Source of the DNA: Chelatococcus sp. YT9
Lineage (GTDB): Bacteria; Pseudomonadota; Alphaproteobacteria; Rhizobiales; Beijerinckiaceae
DNA: 64,000 nucleotides
Assembly (NCBI RefSeq): GCF_018398315.1
Contig: NZ_JAHBRW010000001.1
Span: forward strand, 864,001-928,000
Direction: 5' to 3'
Shown here: positions 52,632 through 62,699 of the stretch, piece after piece
Position numbering within the stretch: the stretch's first letter is position 1
Layout of the letters: the number at the start of each line of letters is the position of its first letter
Notes under the pieces: model-generated
Database searches by the model: none
Told to the model about the DNA's origin: nothing
The model's input: the letters and a program-made list of their open reading frames with translations, nothing else
Program-made: the position numbers and the translations under genes

Positions 52632-53527
52632 CGCCCATCGTCTCCGTCAGCCAGCAGTTCGTCGAGGCAACGCTCGAGAGACAGGCGCCAATCAGCGGCT
52701 TCGATGCCATGAACAGCCAAAATCCGTGCGCAATCGAGGCGTGAATCTGCCGGACGAACTGCGCGGGTGGGATAGTTGGCTGTCCCGATCGGCCTGAGGG
52801 CCGGCGTCTTCCGGCCACGCCGGGCTGTCTCGGCAAAGATGGCCTCGGCAAAGCCATGCCACGTCGTGTGAGGAGCGCCCGTCAGGTGGAAGGTGCCGAA
52901 AAGAGGGTCGCCGCTTTGGGCTGCAACAAGGCGCGGCGCCATGCGAATGATGGCGTCCGTGAGGTCATCGGCGAAGGTCGGAGCCCCGCGCTGATCGTCG
53001 ACGACGCTGACGCTCTCGCGTTCCGTCCCCAACCGCAGCATGGTCTTGAGAAAATTATGCCCGCTGGCCGACACGACCCAGGCGGTCCGTAGGACAAGGG
53101 CTCGCGAATGGCATGCCCGCACCGCCTCTTCGCCCGCAAGTTTGGAGGCTCCGTAGACCCCGGCGGGGCTCGGCGCGTCCTCTTCCGTATAGGGCTCTCC
53201 TTTTCGACCATCGAAAACATAGTCAGTCGAGACATGCACGAGCGCGGCATCGCAGGCCGCAGCCTCGCGCGCCAGAGCGCCCGCTCCTTCGGCATTCACC
53301 GCCCAGGCCGCGTCCGCGTCGTCCTCCGCGTTGTCAACACGTGTATAGGCAGCCGCGTTGACAACGAGCTCAGGCCGTGAGGCCGCGATACGATTGCCCC
53401 AGGTGGAGGGTGAGGATAGGTCAAGATCGGCGCGGGTCATCGCGATGACATCCGCACCGACCGCGCAAAAGCCTGCAACGAGCGCGGTGCCGAGCTGCCC
53501 GCCGGCCCCGGTCACAAGCACCCGCAT
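52628..53527 (-). CDS. rmlD: dTDP-4-dehydrorhamnose reductase
   Basis: A 299-residue extended [52 protein letters not shown] and [14 protein letters not shown] with the Tyr-Lys pair. It reduces dTDP-4-keto-L-rhamnose to dTDP-L-rhamnose. The ATG at 53527 shares a base with the rmlB stop (TGATG). The longer frame upstream lies inside rmlB. Confidence 0.95.
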   Translation of the reverse strand: MRVLVTGAGGQLGTALVAGFCAVGADVIAMTRADLDLSSPSTWGNRIAASRPELVVNAAAYTRVDNAEDDADAAWAVNAEGAGALAREAAACDAALVHVSTDYVFDGRKGEPYTEEDAPSPAGVYGASKLAGEEAVRACHSRALVLRTAWVVSASGHNFLKTMLRLGTERESVSVVDDQRGAPTFADDLTDAIIRMAPRLVAAQSGDPLFGTFHLTGAPHTTWHGFAEAIFAETARRGRKTPALRPIGTANYPTRAVRPADSRLDCARILAVHGIEAADWRLSLERCLDELLADGDDGR

Positions 53528-54615
53528 CACCCCTCTCCTTCTATGGTGTGAGACGATGCGTGTTGGGAAAGCAGGCCAAGCCTCTCCCCGCCATAAACGC
53601 CTTGCCGCAGGGGACGCCACCACCACTCATTATCGAGATACCACCGCACGGTTTGCGCAATGCCATCCTCGAAGCTCTCGCGAGGACGCCAGCCGAGCTC
53701 TCGCTCTATTTTCGAGGCGTCGATGGCATAGCGGCGGTCATGGCCCGGCCGGTCCGTCACGAACTTGATCAGCCGGCGGCGCGAGCCCGCCGCATCCGGG
53801 GCCAGCCGGTCAAGAATGTCACAGACGGCCTCCACAACCGCGAGGTTGCGCCGCTCACTGCGGCCGCCAATCGCATAGGTCTCACCCGGCCGCCCATGCT
53901 CGAGCACCGCGACAAGGGCGCGTACGTGATCTTCCACATAAAGCCAGTCGCGGACATGCCCCCCGTCGCCATAGACGGGCAGCGGTCTGCTTTCCAAGGC
54001 ATTCAGAATGATCAGCGGGATGAGCTTCTCAGGGAAATGATAAGGTCCATAGTTGTTGGAGCAATTGGTGACGATTGTCGGCAGACCGTAGGTTTCATGC
54101 CAGGCGCGCGCCAGATGATCCGAGGCCGCCTTGCTCGCCGAATACGGCGAGCGCGGATCGTAAGGCGTCGTTTCGGAAAAGGCGCCGCTATCCCCCAGTG
54201 AACCGAAAACCTCGTCGGTTGAGACATGGAGGAAGCGGAAGGTCTCCCGCGCCTCACCCGACAACGTTTCGCGATAGACGCGTGCGGCCTCGAGCAATGT
54301 GAAGGTGCCAACAATATTGGTCTCGATGAACGGCGCCGCTCCCGCGATCGAGCGGTCGACATGGCTCTCCGCGGCAAGATGCATGACCGCGTCGGGCGAG
54401 AATTCTTCGAAAGCCACGCGCATGCGAGGAGCATCGGCCACGTCGGCCTGAAGGAAAGCGAAACCCGCCTTGCCTTCGCACAGCTTCAGGGACGCGCGAT
54501 TGCCGGCATAGGTCAGCTTGTCGATGACGAGGACGTTCGCTCCACGTTCCAGAACGAGATGGCGCACCAAGGCCGATCCGATGAAGCCGGCGCCGCCGGT
54601 CACGATAATGCGCAT
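53527..54615 (-). CDS. rmlB: dTDP-glucose 4,6-dehydratase
   Basis: A 362-residue extended [47 protein letters not shown] (catalytic Asp-Glu) and [16 protein letters not shown], then [18 protein letters not shown]. It converts dTDP-glucose to dTDP-4-keto-6-deoxyglucose. The ATG at 54615 has GAGGG upstream and follows rmlC by 7 bases. Confidence 0.95.
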   Translation of the reverse strand: MRIIVTGGAGFIGSALVRHLVLERGANVLVIDKLTYAGNRASLKLCEGKAGFAFLQADVADAPRMRVAFEEFSPDAVMHLAAESHVDRSIAGAAPFIETNIVGTFTLLEAARVYRETLSGEARETFRFLHVSTDEVFGSLGDSGAFSETTPYDPRSPYSASKAASDHLARAWHETYGLPTIVTNCSNNYGPYHFPEKLIPLIILNALESRPLPVYGDGGHVRDWLYVEDHVRALVAVLEHGRPGETYAIGGRSERRNLAVVEAVCDILDRLAPDAAGSRRRLIKFVTDRPGHDRRYAIDASKIERELGWRPRESFEDGIAQTVRWYLDNEWWWRPLRQGVYGGERLGLLSQHASSHTIEGEG

Positions 54616-54622
54616 GAGACCC

Positions 54623-55216
54623 TCAGAAGACGAGCTCGGCCTCGGACAGGAGCGGCTGATGCCGATCCTTGTCGGAGAGGCTCGCGTCGGCAGCGTCAAC
54701 GGGCCAATCTATACCGAGAGCCGGATCATTCCACGCTATCCCCCGATCGCATTGAGGGGCGTATACGTCCGTGACCTTGTAAAACACCTCCGTATCGGGA
54801 GTGAGCGTGCAGAATCCATGCGCGAAGCCCTCCGGCACGAAGAGCTGCTGGCCTTCCGCATGATCCAGCTCGACGGCGAGGTGCTGCCCAAACGTGGGCG
54901 ACTGCCGCCGGATATCAAGGACGACATCAAGGATCGCTCCACGCAGCACGCGCACGAGCTTGGCCTGCGCGTGAGGTGGTGTCTGGAAATGAAGGCCGCG
55001 AATGGTCCCACGCGGCGCCGAGAAGGATTGGTTGTCCTGGACGAACACGCTGTCGATGCCGACGGCGGCAAAGTCCGTGCGGCTGTACGCCTCGGTGAAG
55101 AAGCCGCGAGTATCACCGAAGCGCCGGGTCTTGACGAGCAATACACCGTCTAGCGCAAGCGGCACCGCCTCGACGTTGCCGTGACTGCGGATTGCCCCGC
55201 CTTCGATACGTGCCAC
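54623..55216 (-). CDS. rmlC: dTDP-4-dehydrorhamnose 3,5-epimerase
   Basis: A 197-residue cupin epimerase: [35 protein letters not shown] (catalytic His), [19 protein letters not shown], and [12 protein letters not shown]. It epimerises the 4-keto sugar at C3 and C5. I chose GTG 55216 because AAAGAGG precedes it and the length is then close to normal. ATG 55279 would add 21 residues unlike the family. Confidence 0.92.
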   Translation of the reverse strand: MARIEGGAIRSHGNVEAVPLALDGVLLVKTRRFGDTRGFFTEAYSRTDFAAVGIDSVFVQDNQSFSAPRGTIRGLHFQTPPHAQAKLVRVLRGAILDVVLDIRRQSPTFGQHLAVELDHAEGQQLFVPEGFAHGFCTLTPDTEVFYKVTDVYAPQCDRGIAWNDPALGIDWPVDAADASLSDKDRHQPLLSEAELVF

Positions 55217-55323
55217 AGATGCCTCTTTGCGATCAGCGATAGGTGCTGCTTTCGTAGCAGCTTCCGACGCCCAGCGCATCGGCCCCGCCGCCTGGCCAAC
55301 CACCAAATCCCGATTGCTCGCAA

Positions 55324-56706
55324 TCAGTGGCCATCGACCATCGTCTTGCGCAGGCGATTGAACAGGGGCGCGGTGAGATATTCGAATGGCGTGCGCTCGC
55401 CCGTCGCTATCATCACCTGCGCCGGCATGCCCGGCCGCAACTTGTCCTTGATCAGATCGGGGATCGTTTTCGGGTCAACGACGATTTCAGCAGCGAAATA
55501 GGAGTTCTGGTTCTTCTGGTCGATGAGCCGATCGTAAGACAGCGTCTTCACCGTCCCCATGATGAACGGCACCTGGCCAAGGTGGAACGAAGGGAAACGT
55601 ACCTCCGCCTCGAGTCCAGTCTGCACCACGTCCATGTCCGTCGGTTGAATCTGGGCCAGGATGACAAGCGCCTCGTTGAGCGGCGCTATATCAAGCAGCG
55701 CGTCGCCAGGGCGGATCACCGCACCGCGGGTGAAGAACTTAAGCCCTTGTACCACGCCCGTCTGCGGTGCAAGCACGGTCAACCGATTCATGACGTCTTC
55801 GGCGACCTTCAATTTTTCCTCGAGATCTGAGAGTTGCTTGCGCACATCGATGATTCGCTGCGCAACCTCCTGCTGCATGCCCTTGCCGACCTGGGCCATG
55901 TCGAACTTCGCCTGATCGATGGCCTGCCGGCTCTCCGCCATGGCTGCGGCGGTTTGACCGATCGTGCCCTCCATCTGCGCGCGCTGGCGCTCCAGGGCCG
56001 TGATACGCGGCCACTGAACGAGGCCTTTGTCATAGAGTGTGCGAAGCGCAGGAAGCTCCTTGTCGATCCACTCGAGCTGTTTGATGGCCGACTTGTTGGC
56101 CTCTTCCGAGCCGGCGAGCTTCTCCTGGGCCTGGCCCACCTTGGCCTGCAGCGAATCGACTTGATTCTTGATATAGGCGCGCCTGTCCTGAAACGCACGC
56201 TGCTGATCCTCGATCGTGCGGCGGACGGCGGTATCGTTCTGGCGGTCCAGCGACTCCTGCGGGAACGTGATGCTATCCTTGCCGTCACGCTCCGCGACGA
56301 GGCGTGCTTCCTCGGCAAGCGCCGCGGCCCGCTGGTTCCGCACTGCATCGAGATTGGCGCGCGCCTGGGTGTCATCCAGCACGAAGAGCACCTGCCCTTC
56401 TTCAACATGGTCGCCGTCGCGAACCCGGATCTCGCGGATGATGCCGCCCTCATAGTGCTGCACGGTCTTCCTGTTGGACTCGGCGCTCACCACGCCATCG
56501 GCGATGGCAGCGCTGTCGAGCCCTGCCACAAACCCCCAGGCCGCGCTCCCCCCAAAGGCGATGCCGATGACCGCAAGGCCAAGCCGCGCCGAACGACGCC
56601 AGTCCATGTTCAGCGGCGGCAGTCCACGGTCAGTCTGCGGCAAAGCCCGGTTCGGCCTGTCCAGCACCGTGGTGTCGAAGCTTTGATCCATGTCGTCGTC
56701 AGACAT
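55324..56706 (-). CDS. HlyD-family type I secretion periplasmic adaptor
   Basis: A 460-residue membrane fusion protein. One membrane helix lies near residues 34-56 (LGLAVIGIAFGGSAAW). A biotinyl-lipoyl strand pair (VQHYEGGIIREIRVRDGDHV) is followed by a long coiled coil (about residues 120-310), then VLAPQTGVVQGLKFFTRGAVI and a C-terminal beta domain with AEIVVDPKTIPDL and LRPGMPAQVMI. It links the inner-membrane ABC exporter to an outer-membrane TolC-like channel, which is not in the window. It is 138 bases downstream of the exporter gene. Confidence 0.93.
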   Translation of the reverse strand: MSDDDMDQSFDTTVLDRPNRALPQTDRGLPPLNMDWRRSARLGLAVIGIAFGGSAAWGFVAGLDSAAIADGVVSAESNRKTVQHYEGGIIREIRVRDGDHVEEGQVLFVLDDTQARANLDAVRNQRAAALAEEARLVAERDGKDSITFPQESLDRQNDTAVRRTIEDQQRAFQDRRAYIKNQVDSLQAKVGQAQEKLAGSEEANKSAIKQLEWIDKELPALRTLYDKGLVQWPRITALERQRAQMEGTIGQTAAAMAESRQAIDQAKFDMAQVGKGMQQEVAQRIIDVRKQLSDLEEKLKVAEDVMNRLTVLAPQTGVVQGLKFFTRGAVIRPGDALLDIAPLNEALVILAQIQPTDMDVVQTGLEAEVRFPSFHLGQVPFIMGTVKTLSYDRLIDQKNQNSYFAAEIVVDPKTIPDLIKDKLRPGMPAQVMIATGERTPFEYLTAPLFNRLRKTMVDGH

Positions 56707-56844
56707 ACCGTGCCTTTCACCAACTTGATCGCGAACGACTTAAGCATTCTCACGACGCAGGGTGAAGATAGCCATGCTATCAGCCCTCAGCCGCTTCTGA
56801 ACGCGATTGACCGTCACCAGCCCGCTGTCAAAATCCCGCCCATG

Positions 56845-58605
56845 CTAGCGCTTGGCCAGCAGCTCCGGCTGCCCCTTGATGGGCACGATCTTGGGCGTGG
56901 ACAGCCTCTTCAATACATCATCGCGCAGGCCGAAGTGCATCAAGGTGCCGTTACCCAGCACAGCGATTTTGTCGACGCAACTCAGGATCTGCGCTTTGTG
57001 CGTCACAAGGACGACGGTGGTGCCGGCCTCCTTCAGCGCCAGGATAGCGCGTGTCAGAGCCGCCTCGCCTGCCGCATCGAGATTGGAATTCGGCTCGTCG
57101 AGAACGACGTAGGACGGACGGCCGTAGGCCGCGCGGGCAAGCGCAATACGCTGCCGCTGGCCGCCGGACAGGCCAACGCCATCTTCTCCGAGCTTCGTAT
57201 TGTAGCCCGCCGGAAGCGACTGAATGAGGTCATGGACCCCAACCAGCTTCGCGGCCTCGATGACGCCCTCGTCATCGCGCGGCCGGAAGCGCCGGATGTT
57301 CTCCGCGACCGTGCCGGCGAGCAATTCGACATTCTGGGGCAGATAGCCGATATACTGGCCGAGTTCATCCGGGGCCCAGTGTTCAAGGTCTGCCCCGTCG
57401 ATGCGAATGGTGCCAAGTGTCGGCCTGATGAGCCCGACCAGCGCGCGCGACAGCGTGGATTTGCCGGCGCCGCTGGGGCCGATGATGCCCAACACGTCAC
57501 CCGGGTCGACCGCAAAATCGACATTGCGCAGCACGATCTGCTTGCTATCGAAAATCGAAAGCGTGGCATTCTCGACGGACAACGCGCCCTCGGGACGGGG
57601 CAGAACAACCCGATCGCCCTGCATGCCTGCCTCGCGGAACAGCGTTTGCAGGCGCCCATACGCCAGACGCGAGCCCAGGAACCCTTTCCATTGCGCGATC
57701 AGCGAGCGAAGGGGACCAGTCGCCTGACGGAAAATGAGATTCGCCGCGAAAATGGCACCTGCCGAAATCTGTCCTTCCAGGGCCAGGAAAGCCGCCAATC
57801 CGAGCACAGCGATCATCATCCCGGCGCTGATGAAATTGGAAGCTGTCGTATAAGGCGCTGCGCGCTCGGCCGCATGAGCATTCCAGGCCAATGCCGCCCG
57901 GTGATCCTCATGCCATGCGTCCGCCATGGCGTTGCGCATGCCCATGGCGTGGACGGACTCGACGTTTCTCATCGCCATTCGCGCATTTGCGGCGGCGCGT
58001 ATATTGGCCTCGGACGCCTTCTTCAGGCTTGGCCACATCGCCTTTTCGATCATCACAGCTAGGAACGCTATGATCGCCACCGCAACGAGCGCGAGGAGGC
58101 CGAGATAGGGGCTGAGAATGAACAACGCGACGAGGAAGATCGGCGTGTACATCGCCGAGAAGACGGTCACCAGCCCATGGTTGACCCAGAAATCACGAAA
58201 GGTGTCGAGGTCCCGTAGGGCCTGAACCTCGCCACGGTTGGGAGAGGTTAGCGCTGCGGTCTGGACGGCCGAGAACAGCTGTGGGGCTACTTCCTCATCA
58301 CACCAGGCACCGAGCCGCTTCAGCATCGCCGTTCGAATGAAGCGAATCACCGCGGCAATCATGAGAAGAAAAGCCGCGATAAGACTGAGCGCGAGTAGTG
58401 TATCGACGCTTCGGCTCGACAATACGCGGTCGTACACGTTCATCATATATATAGGCGTGACGAAGCCTAGGATGCTCGTGACGCTCGTGAACAACGCGAC
58501 ATAGCCTATCGCTGGACGAGCCTTGCGAATGGCCCCCTCCAGCGGGGTCGGCGTGGAAGCCGTCGTACCCAACAGGTGATGCGGTAGCCAGGACGAAAGA
58601 AGCAA
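56845..58605 (-). CDS. type I secretion ABC transporter (permease/ATPase)
   Basis: A 586-residue half-transporter of the PrtD/RsaD type without a C39 peptidase domain. The membrane part has YVALFTSVTSILGFVTPIYM and MMNVYDRVLSSRSVDTLLAL. The ATPase has GPSGAGKSTLSRALVG, GYLPQNVELLAGTVAENIRR, LSGGQRQRIALARA and YVVLDEPNSNLD. It exports proteins carrying a C-terminal signal, such as RTX or S-layer proteins. The start appears to be a TTG at 58605 with GAGAGA upstream; no ATG is available before the first helix. It sits with HlyD and the SapC genes. Confidence 0.92.
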   Translation of the reverse strand: MLLSSWLPHHLLGTTASTPTPLEGAIRKARPAIGYVALFTSVTSILGFVTPIYMMNVYDRVLSSRSVDTLLALSLIAAFLLMIAAVIRFIRTAMLKRLGAWCDEEVAPQLFSAVQTAALTSPNRGEVQALRDLDTFRDFWVNHGLVTVFSAMYTPIFLVALFILSPYLGLLALVAVAIIAFLAVMIEKAMWPSLKKASEANIRAAANARMAMRNVESVHAMGMRNAMADAWHEDHRAALAWNAHAAERAAPYTTASNFISAGMMIAVLGLAAFLALEGQISAGAIFAANLIFRQATGPLRSLIAQWKGFLGSRLAYGRLQTLFREAGMQGDRVVLPRPEGALSVENATLSIFDSKQIVLRNVDFAVDPGDVLGIIGPSGAGKSTLSRALVGLIRPTLGTIRIDGADLEHWAPDELGQYIGYLPQNVELLAGTVAENIRRFRPRDDEGVIEAAKLVGVHDLIQSLPAGYNTKLGEDGVGLSGGQRQRIALARAAYGRPSYVVLDEPNSNLDAAGEAALTRAILALKEAGTTVVLVTHKAQILSCVDKIAVLGNGTLMHFGLRDDVLKRLSTPKIVPIKGQPELLAKR

Positions 58606-58700
58606 TGTGCAAATCTCTCTCGGGCCGCGGAAAATGAAACATTTTCCGATACTTCACGGAAACGCCGTGTCGTAATCTTCGATATCTGAATGCCAGATTG

Positions 58701-59528
58701 CTATTCTATATCAAAGGTGAGGTTGTCCCCATAGTCGAGAAAGTCAACTTCTTTGCGACGGAACGACAAAACAGGAGCTGCCTCATCCTCCTCCTCGACC
58801 AGCGCGGGCGCCACCTCAGCTGTTTTACTCGACTGTACACGCCGCATTTTTGTGACAGTGCGGTGGGAAAACACGATAATCTCTGCGAGCTCCATGGCTG
58901 CGGCCGATGCCGAGAAGAGCCCGGCAAGGGCATCTCGGGGGGCGGCCTGCAACGCTCGGAGCTTAGCGGCTTGAACGCCGAAGCATCGCTGCCTGCGGAG
59001 CCACTGCCCCATCTTGTCCGCCGGCACCTCCGCGAGCACATCGAGCGCTTCGAGCTGAACAAGTGCGGTGGCGAGCTGCCTTGTGCTCGCCTCTGCCTCG
59101 GATAAGGCCTTATGGACAGCGCGCGTCGCCTCCGACACGGACTTATCACGCTCAAAGAATGCGAACTCACCGTTGGTATTCACGGTTGCCCCATCACGAG
59201 CGACCGCCAGCACCAGCGAGGAACCTGTCCCCGAGGCGACGAGCCGGAAAGGGTGAGTGCGGAATACAAAGGGTATATAGGGCGATATCCAGCGCCCCTC
59301 ATCGTCGATATGCTGATTTCTCCCGTCCTGGTCCGCCAGCACGGCAACGAGGCTTAAGCCAGCGGTCGTCCGGCGCACGCAGAGCGGAAAATGATGCGCC
59401 GCCCTGTGGACTTCGCGGAATGTGAGCGGCGCAAGTTTGATATCGCTTGTGAAGCCGAACTGGACAGGCCGTGACCACCGCTGGTCCCGATGCCTACTGA
59501 TATTGAGTGGCTCGAACAGGAACTGCAT
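58701..59528 (-). CDS. SapC-family protein (copy 1)
   Basis: A 275-residue cytoplasmic protein of the SapC family: FTSDIKLAPLTFREVHRAAH, HFPLCVRRTTAGLSLVAVLA, WISPYIPFVFRTHPFRLV and the mid-region GEFAFFERDKSVSEAT are the conserved family parts. The C-terminal 60 residues are acidic. SapC was named from the Campylobacter fetus S-layer locus, where it accompanies a type I secretion system, but its biochemistry is not settled. Here it lies directly upstream of the exporter and 59 bases after the second copy. Confidence 0.85.
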   Translation of the reverse strand: MQFLFEPLNISRHRDQRWSRPVQFGFTSDIKLAPLTFREVHRAAHHFPLCVRRTTAGLSLVAVLADQDGRNQHIDDEGRWISPYIPFVFRTHPFRLVASGTGSSLVLAVARDGATVNTNGEFAFFERDKSVSEATRAVHKALSEAEASTRQLATALVQLEALDVLAEVPADKMGQWLRRQRCFGVQAAKLRALQAAPRDALAGLFSASAAAMELAEIIVFSHRTVTKMRRVQSSKTAEVAPALVEEEDEAAPVLSFRRKEVDFLDYGDNLTFDIE

Positions 59529-59587
59529 CAGGCGTTACTCAACGAAAACACACCGAGTGTGTCTGAAATGCCGCACATATGAGCAAC

Positions 59588-60304
59588 TCAGGCGGCCTGC
59601 GCCGCGGTACGCGCTTCAAGAAGGTTCTGCATACGGAACAACGACAGCTCATGCATTGTGGCGAGATGGATAGCATCCCATCCCACTTGCTCGATTACTC
59701 CGGCAAGTTTAAGGCGCCGGATATCCACATCTCTATCAAGCACTTCAAGCCCGCGAAGGCCGACAAAGCGCTCACCGATTTTGAGCGAGACGTCCCAGGG
59801 CTTCAGCAATCCGGCCTCGTCGAGCAGCTGGGACAGAGCCTGAGTGCGGCCATAGCTTTCCGCAAAGACACGCAGTGCCGACAACCGATGGTCCGCCTCC
59901 TCACTGAGCTCCCCCGCCGCATTCCTTAATGCCGCAGGCTCGTCCTCGCCTTGCCCCATGACCTCATCGACAAGGATCTGCCAATGCCCCTCCTTGTCAG
60001 TCCTCCCCAACGCGAAGGGATATGCCTCCAAAATAAGCAGGTTGCACCGCACAAAGTTAGGGTGCTGAGATAATGCGTAATTATGATCCGGCTCCAACCC
60101 GACAAGCGCGACGAGCTCGACACCATCCTTATTTCGCTGCCACACGACAGGATAAGAATGAGCTACATTATTTACCTCAACAAGTGATAATGGAAATGTG
60201 ATAGTTTTATTAAGGTGTTTATACTGTACAGTACTAAATAATTCCAATCTCTTTCGCTCATATGAGAACGGCGCCAAATTTTTATACATGCTGAGCCCTG
60301 CCAT
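59588..60304 (-). CDS. SapC-family protein (copy 2)
   Basis: A 238-residue paralogue: ITFPLSLVEVNNVAHSYPVV, LEPDHNYALSQHPNFVR and LILEAYPFALGRTDKEGHW follow the same pattern as copy 1 but with low identity, so the duplication is old. It is first in the minus-strand secretion operon, back to back with the plus-strand gene at 60434, and 129 AT-rich bases between them form the shared promoter. A paired or heteromeric role with copy 1 is possible. Confidence 0.83.
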   Translation of the reverse strand: MAGLSMYKNLAPFSYERKRLELFSTVQYKHLNKTITFPLSLVEVNNVAHSYPVVWQRNKDGVELVALVGLEPDHNYALSQHPNFVRCNLLILEAYPFALGRTDKEGHWQILVDEVMGQGEDEPAALRNAAGELSEEADHRLSALRVFAESYGRTQALSQLLDEAGLLKPWDVSLKIGERFVGLRGLEVLDRDVDIRRLKLAGVIEQVGWDAIHLATMHELSLFRMQNLLEARTAAQAA

Positions 60305-60433
60305 TTTGCCTCGATAGACGCGACCAAGGTCGCATTCTCCGCAAAAGTTCTATTGACTTATGCATGCTACGGGAATAAAAAATACCCACGAAATTAACTT
60401 CATTTTTCTGTGTTATTGCGCTGGAGCGGTCGG

Positions 60434-61447
60434 ATGGCGCCTGAGGGCTATATGGTTGGCGTGAAGGGCAACGAGGATCTGAACAGGGTCTTTGCCCGAG
60501 CCATGCCGGTGCCCCGGGGCCTGTTCGCTCTTCGCTATCTCGGTGCCGACGACGAACGAAATCCGCCGCGCATCAGCGTCCATGTGGGCCCGGATGTTAC
60601 GGGTGACGTCCAGCTGTTGTTTGCGCCGGGATCGGAAGATGGCGTTATGCGCCGTCCAGGCGACGCTGTCGTCGTTTCGTCGTCAGGCGATGCAATAATC
60701 GTGGTTACGATTTTCGTTGGCGAGTTTGCGCTCTCCGATGGTGTCAAGCTGAAGATCGATCAGCTTGATAAGGTTTCCGGTCGTGATGGCGAGCTTGTTC
60801 GCGCGTCTTCGGGCCAAAAGAAGAAGTCTCAGGAAAGCAGCGAGGAAATGCCGATCTACCTTTCGGGGCATATACAGCGCCGAGGGGATGTATCTTTGCC
60901 TGCTGGTGAATGGCTTGGGGGCCGTTCGTCCCGGCAGCATATCGAGGGCTTCGCCGTTCATTGGCCGAGACGGCCTATGGGCGTCGACATCGAGTATGAC
61001 TGTTCAGTGTCCGGGCAAGGTCGTATGCCCGAGGCATTGACGGGTGGTTTTGTCGGCACGCGCGCACGCGCGCTGTCGATCGATGGAGTGTCTCTTCGTT
61101 TGATCGGAGAGAATGCGGCTTCCTACAAGCTGCAGGCAGAAGCGATTTTTTCCGACGGGTCCGCTGTTCGGTCTTCGGCTTCGGAGCTGGTTGCGGCTCC
61201 CCGGGATCCCGGCGCATCGCTCGTTGGCCTCACGGTGCATGTCCAAAAGGCTGCAATTGAGGGCGTTAAGGCTTCTGCAACTCAAGTAAGTGAGACGTCC
61301 GTTGGGGGAAGTGTCGATCATCAGCTGGCCGATTCGGTGCCCGAGATGAAGGATGCTGGGGCGAGGAATGGTGTGGGACTGCGCTCTGAAAGGGTCCGTG
61401 TTTTCCGCGGCGCCCGCAGTTTCGCCAATCGACACGCAGCTGAATGA
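60434..61447 (+). CDS. unknown protein with two ChW-like repeats, next to the secreted RTX protein
   Basis: A 337-residue protein without a signal peptide. Residues 1-130 are of unknown fold. Residues 140-177 (IYLSGHIQRRGDV, then GEWLGG, then IEGFAVHW) and 184-224 (VDIEYDCSVSGQG, then GGFVGTRARALSIDGVSLRL) form two tandem repeats. Their order of strand, glycine, G-x-x-GT and I-x-x-x-x-L resembles clostridial hydrophobic W (ChW) repeats, with the Trp mostly replaced. The rest is Ser/Val rich. The ATG at 60434 has GGAG upstream; a GTG at 60410 is in frame. It is 20 bases before the RTX gene, so it may be a co-secreted surface protein or helper. Confidence 0.65.
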   Translation: MAPEGYMVGVKGNEDLNRVFARAMPVPRGLFALRYLGADDERNPPRISVHVGPDVTGDVQLLFAPGSEDGVMRRPGDAVVVSSSGDAIIVVTIFVGEFALSDGVKLKIDQLDKVSGRDGELVRASSGQKKKSQESSEEMPIYLSGHIQRRGDVSLPAGEWLGGRSSRQHIEGFAVHWPRRPMGVDIEYDCSVSGQGRMPEALTGGFVGTRARALSIDGVSLRLIGENAASYKLQAEAIFSDGSAVRSSASELVAAPRDPGASLVGLTVHVQKAAIEGVKASATQVSETSVGGSVDHQLADSVPEMKDAGARNGVGLRSERVRVFRGARSFANRHAAE

Positions 61448-61467
61448 ATCTGGGACTGGAGGTCTAG

Positions 61468-62457
61468 ATGGCAACCCCGTACGATACGTCCGTAGGCGAT
61501 GCTGAAGCCGCCATTGGCGGCTCAGATCTGCCGCAGGGCGTAAAGGATGCAATCCTTAATGTACTGAACGATATCCCCGATGGGGAATTGGTGAATTTCG
61601 TCGATAACTGGCAACCTGGCGACAACATCCCTGACGGCGTGGACGTGTTGTTCGTCAAGGGCGAAGCGACTGAGATCGCGATCCCCGATGGTGTGCCGGT
61701 CGTGATCTTCGAAACCGACCAGAACACGCAAGTCACGTTGGAAGGCACCGTTCCGACGGTTGTCCAGCTTGGCGCGGGTGATGACACGCTCATCGTCGAT
61801 CCTTCGTCGGAGAGCGATCTTACGATCCACGGCGGCGCCGGAAACGATTCCATCGTGTCCGCGGCCGGCGACGACACGATCTACTTCGGTGATGGTTCCG
61901 ACACCGTCGATGGTGGCGCCGGCTTCGATCTCGGCGTTGTCGAGACCTCGTTCGAAACCGCTGGTATTTCCTGGGAAGGCAACCAGCTCTCGATCACGAA
62001 TCTCGCCGGCGAGACTTCGGTCGTCTCGAACGTCGAATACGTGCAGTTCGACGATGGCGCGATCATTGCCGCGGAAACGGCTGATCTCGGCGTCGTTGCC
62101 CGCATGTATGAGACGCTTCTGGACCGTTACGGCGACTTCGAAGGCGTCAAGTTCTGGTTCGACGTCTACGAGTCCGGCGACGCCTCGCTGCACGACATCG
62201 CTCAGGCGTTCCTCGACAGCGAAGAGTTCTCCAGCGCCCATGGCTCGACCACGAATGCCGAGTTCGTGGATACGCTCTATGAGCAGCTCTTCGGTCGTGA
62301 GCCCGACGCTGCTGGTGCGGCTTACTGGACCAACCTGCTTGACGAAGGCACTGCCGATCGCGCCGATATCACGGTCGCCTTCGCTCAGTCGGCTGAAGGC
62401 GAGCAGTCCACGGAGCGCACCATCCACGTGCTCGACGAGGACGACAACCTGGCTTGA
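61468..62457 (+). CDS. RTX/DUF4214 protein, probable type I secretion substrate
   Basis: A 329-residue acidic protein with no N-terminal signal. Residues 102-150 hold calcium-binding RTX-type repeats (GAGDDTLIV, GGAGNDSIV, AAGDDTIYF, GDGSDTVDGG). Residues about 208-310 form a DUF4214 domain (MYETLLDRYGDFEGVKFWFD, then LYEQLFGREPDAAGAAYW). DUF4214 is common in secreted and S-layer proteins of alphaproteobacteria. A strong GGAGG precedes the ATG and a clean terminator follows. The adjacent exporter is the likely route, and the protein probably sits on the cell surface. Confidence 0.85.
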   Translation: MATPYDTSVGDAEAAIGGSDLPQGVKDAILNVLNDIPDGELVNFVDNWQPGDNIPDGVDVLFVKGEATEIAIPDGVPVVIFETDQNTQVTLEGTVPTVVQLGAGDDTLIVDPSSESDLTIHGGAGNDSIVSAAGDDTIYFGDGSDTVDGGAGFDLGVVETSFETAGISWEGNQLSITNLAGETSVVSNVEYVQFDDGAIIAAETADLGVVARMYETLLDRYGDFEGVKFWFDVYESGDASLHDIAQAFLDSEEFSSAHGSTTNAEFVDTLYEQLFGREPDAAGAAYWTNLLDEGTADRADITVAFAQSAEGEQSTERTIHVLDEDDNLA

Positions 62458-62487
62458 TGCCTATGGTTGGTTACCTGAATTGACAAC

Positions 62488-62521
62488 GTATGGGCCGTCT
62501 TTGACGGCTCATACTCTTTTT
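62488..62521 (+). terminator. terminator after the RTX/DUF4214 gene
   Basis: GTATG-G-GCCGTC pairs with GACGGC-T-CATAC (one G.T pair) around TTT, followed by TCTTTTT. It starts 30 bases beyond the stop, so the gene pair 60434-62457 is a closed unit. Confidence 0.88.
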
Positions 62522-62699
62522 GATGCCCTTATCGTTTGAGCCTTTTGCTGTATGCCCGGCGCCCTTTTGCCAGCAGGTTGCGGTGGAGTGTCATCGCGGT
62601 AAGCGTCCAGTGGGAATGCGTGAGAAGGTCTCATTAGATCAAATGGTGATACCGAAGCGCTCGTCCGCCCATTGGGCCGCTCATTGAGTTTCGGCACAC

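Noticed and set aside
55834-58062. 742-codon open frame on the plus strand
   Set aside because: Antisense to HlyD and the type I exporter, both with complete family motifs.
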